From assembly GCA_900549055.1 (NCBI GenBank), contig URNB01000112.1:1-6098 (forward strand): a stretch of 6,098 bases of DNA. Direction: 5' to 3'. Position numbers and translations under genes: made by a program. How positions within the stretch are numbered: position 1 is the stretch's first letter; the number at the start of each line of letters is the position of its first letter. The notes under the pieces were generated by a model. That model saw only the letters and a list, made by a program, of their open reading frames with translations. It was not told the DNA's origin and did not search any database. The DNA comes from an uncultured Oscillospiraceae bacterium. GTDB lineage: Bacteria; Bacillota; Clostridia; Oscillospirales; Acutalibacteraceae. Shown here one piece after another: positions 4,561-6,098 of the stretch.

Positions 4561-6098
4561 ATGACAACAGCAAAGCCGCAGTTCGACAGAGAAAAAATAT
4601 TAAAAGAAGAAAAAACGTTGCTTGATTGTTATTCCGGTGAAAAACAGGGCTTTTTAGCAACGCTTTTTCGTTTTTACAAGGGAAATTACGGCAATCTTTT
4701 AATGTCGGCACTTATGTTTTTCATTAAGGCTTCGCCAACATGGATAATTCCGCTTATAACCGCTGGCGTTATAAATATAGCAACCGAAAAGCCGGATGAC
4801 GCTGTGAAAAGGTTTATAATTTACGGCGCGGTAACGGTTGTAATTCTTTTGCAGAATATTCCCAACCACACACTCCATATGAAGTATTTGAGCCGTGCAC
4901 AGCGCAGCGTTGAAGCGGGGCTTCGCGGTGCTATGATAAGAAAGCTGCAGCAGCTGTCGGTCACCTTCCATAAGGAAACCGAATCGGGCAAGATACAGTC
5001 AAAGGTGATGCGGGATGTTGAGGCGATTGAAAACTTTACGGGGCAGATTTTCACCACCACGCTTACCGTTGTTACAAATATGGCAATATCGCTTGCAATA
5101 GTAATAACCAAGAATATATATGTTTTTCTTATGTTTTTGGTTTGCGTGCCCTTTGCGGTATTTTTGAGCAATATCTTTAAAAAGAAAATGCGGGCGCAAA
5201 GCCACGATTTCCGCAAGAAAATGGAAAGCACCGCGTCGGATGTGCTCGATATGGAAGAGCTTATTCCCGTAACGCGGGCTCACGCTCTTGAAAAAAACGA
5301 GATTAAAAAGCTCACCGCCAGCGTGACCGATATAGCCGAAAGCGGCTATAAAATGGATAAAATATACGCCGTGTTCGGCTCGGTAAACTGGGTTATGTTT
5401 TCACTGTTTCAAATGATATGCCTTTTCTTTACGGGCTTTTTGGCGTTCAGAGGGCAAATAACAATAGGCGACGTGTCTCTCTATCAAAGCTATTTCGGCG
5501 CGCTTATCGGGCAGGTTTCAAGCATAATGGGGCTGCTGCCCATTATTTCAAAGGGTGCAGAGGCAATAAACTCAATAGGCGAGATACTCAATTCGCACGA
5601 TATTGAGAATAACGACCGAAAAATAAAGATGAAAAACCTTGAGGGTGGCTATGAGTTTAAGGATGTCTGCTTTAAATACGACGACCGCACGCCTGTATTA
5701 AACGGCTTTTCGCTTACGGTAAGCCCCGGCGAGACTGTGGCGCTTGTGGGAGAATCGGGCTCGGGTAAATCAACGGTGCTCAATCTCGTTATAGGCTTTA
5801 ACCAAATAGACAGCGGCAGCTTTAAAATAGACGGAATTGATGCGGATAAAATAAATATGCGCTCTTACAGAAAATTCATATCCGTAGTGCCGCAAAACTC
5901 CATACTTTTTTCGGGCACAATAAAGGAAAACATAACCTACGGCAGAAAAAATGTTACTGCGGAAATGCTGGATTACGCCATAAAAGCGGCACAGCTTGAA
6001 AGCGTTATTGAAAAGCTGCCCGACGGAATAAACACTACGGTAGGCGAGCACGGCGCTAAACTTTCGGGCGGTCAGCGGCAGCGGATTTCCATTGCCCG
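4561..6098 (+). CDS. ABC exporter, fused membrane and ATPase domains (3' end cut off)
   Basis: The gene is open from the ATG at 4561 to the right edge: 512 complete codons of an expected 580-600. The N-terminal half is an exporter-type membrane domain with about six hydrophobic segments (near 44-72, 84-100, 162-182, 186-206, 266-296 and 308-335). The ATPase domain starts near 360, with A-loop Tyr373, Walker A GESGSGKST (397-405), Q-loop Gln445 in VPQNSILFSG and the signature LSGGQRQR (501-508). Walker B, D-loop and H-loop lie beyond the window, so integrity cannot be judged. It would work as a homodimer, or as a heterodimer if a partner gene follows, exporting a drug, lipid or peptide from the cytoplasm; the substrate is not evident. 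There is no N-terminal C39 peptidase domain, which argues against a bacteriocin processing exporter. GGGGTG at 4549-4554 supports the start, and it has its own promoter. Confidence 0.93.
   Translation, partial: MTTAKPQFDREKILKEEKTLLDCYSGEKQGFLATLFRFYKGNYGNLLMSALMFFIKASPTWIIPLITAGVINIATEKPDDAVKRFIIYGAVTVVILLQNIPNHTLHMKYLSRAQRSVEAGLRGAMIRKLQQLSVTFHKETESGKIQSKVMRDVEAIENFTGQIFTTTLTVVTNMAISLAIVITKNIYVFLMFLVCVPFAVFLSNIFKKKMRAQSHDFRKKMESTASDVLDMEELIPVTRAHALEKNEIKKLTASVTDIAESGYKMDKIYAVFGSVNWVMFSLFQMICLFFTGFLAFRGQITIGDVSLYQSYFGALIGQVSSIMGLLPIISKGAEAINSIGEILNSHDIENNDRKIKMKNLEGGYEFKDVCFKYDDRTPVLNGFSLTVSPGETVALVGESGSGKSTVLNLVIGFNQIDSGSFKIDGIDADKINMRSYRKFISVVPQNSILFSGTIKENITYGRKNVTAEMLDYAIKAAQLESVIEKLPDGINTTVGEHGAKLSGGQRQRISIA

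Noticed and set aside
4699..5283. Overlapping minus-strand frames opposite the ABC exporter
   Set aside because: The plus strand encodes a continuous exporter membrane domain through the whole stretch; the antisense translations have no motif or start signal.
1..6098. CRISPR array, insertion sequence, tRNA/rRNA gene or defence system
   Set aside because: No spaced direct repeats, terminal inverted repeats with a transposase, cloverleaf or rRNA motifs, or defence-type domains were seen; the genes are recognisable metabolic, repair and transport families.

Overview
The window looks like a chromosomal piece of a Gram-positive anaerobe, most likely a Clostridia-class Firmicute from a gut- or rumen-type lineage. 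This is inferred from strong GGAGG-type ribosome binding sites, mixed ATG/TTG starts, closely packed genes, mid-range GC by eye with AT-rich intergenic promoters, and the gene set. That set comprises a D-lactate dehydrogenase, a PfoR-like PTS_EIIC_2 membrane protein, endonuclease III, a Firmicute-type pyridoxamine kinase, TcdA and an ABC exporter. No species can be named from sequence alone.

Layout. Positions 1-65 hold only fragments reading off the left edge. A D-2-hydroxyacid (D-lactate) dehydrogenase lies on the minus strand (66-1043). It is divided by a 136-bp AT-rich divergent promoter region from a plus-strand run of four genes: PTS_EIIC_2/PfoR-like membrane protein (1180-2229), nth (2222-2854), pyridoxamine kinase (2856-3692) and tcdA (3694-4413). 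The joints are an 8-bp overlap and two 1-nt gaps. With one clear promoter (TTGTTT, 17 bp, TATAAT) in front, this is very probably one transcription unit with translational coupling. After a 147-bp intergenic gap with its own extended -10 promoter, a fused membrane/ATPase ABC exporter (4561 to the right edge) begins and is cut off just after the LSGGQ signature.

How the genes relate. Nth repairs oxidised pyrimidines, TcdA matures t6A to cyclic t6A at A37 of tRNA, and the kinase salvages vitamin B6 to its phosphate forms. These are housekeeping functions with no obvious shared pathway, and the leading membrane gene is an orphan EIIC-like protein with no EIIA or EIIB in view. The dehydrogenase is a fermentative NADH-recycling enzyme with its own control region.

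Novelty. I find no evident new defence or mobile system; the coding content is ordinary. The more interesting signals are non-coding. One is a pair of interlocking perfect inverted repeats with pseudoknot topology inside the 3' end of tcdA. Another is an inverted repeat joining the predicted 5' end of the ABC transporter mRNA to its Shine-Dalgarno sequence. The third is a 14-bp perfect palindrome just upstream of the dehydrogenase.
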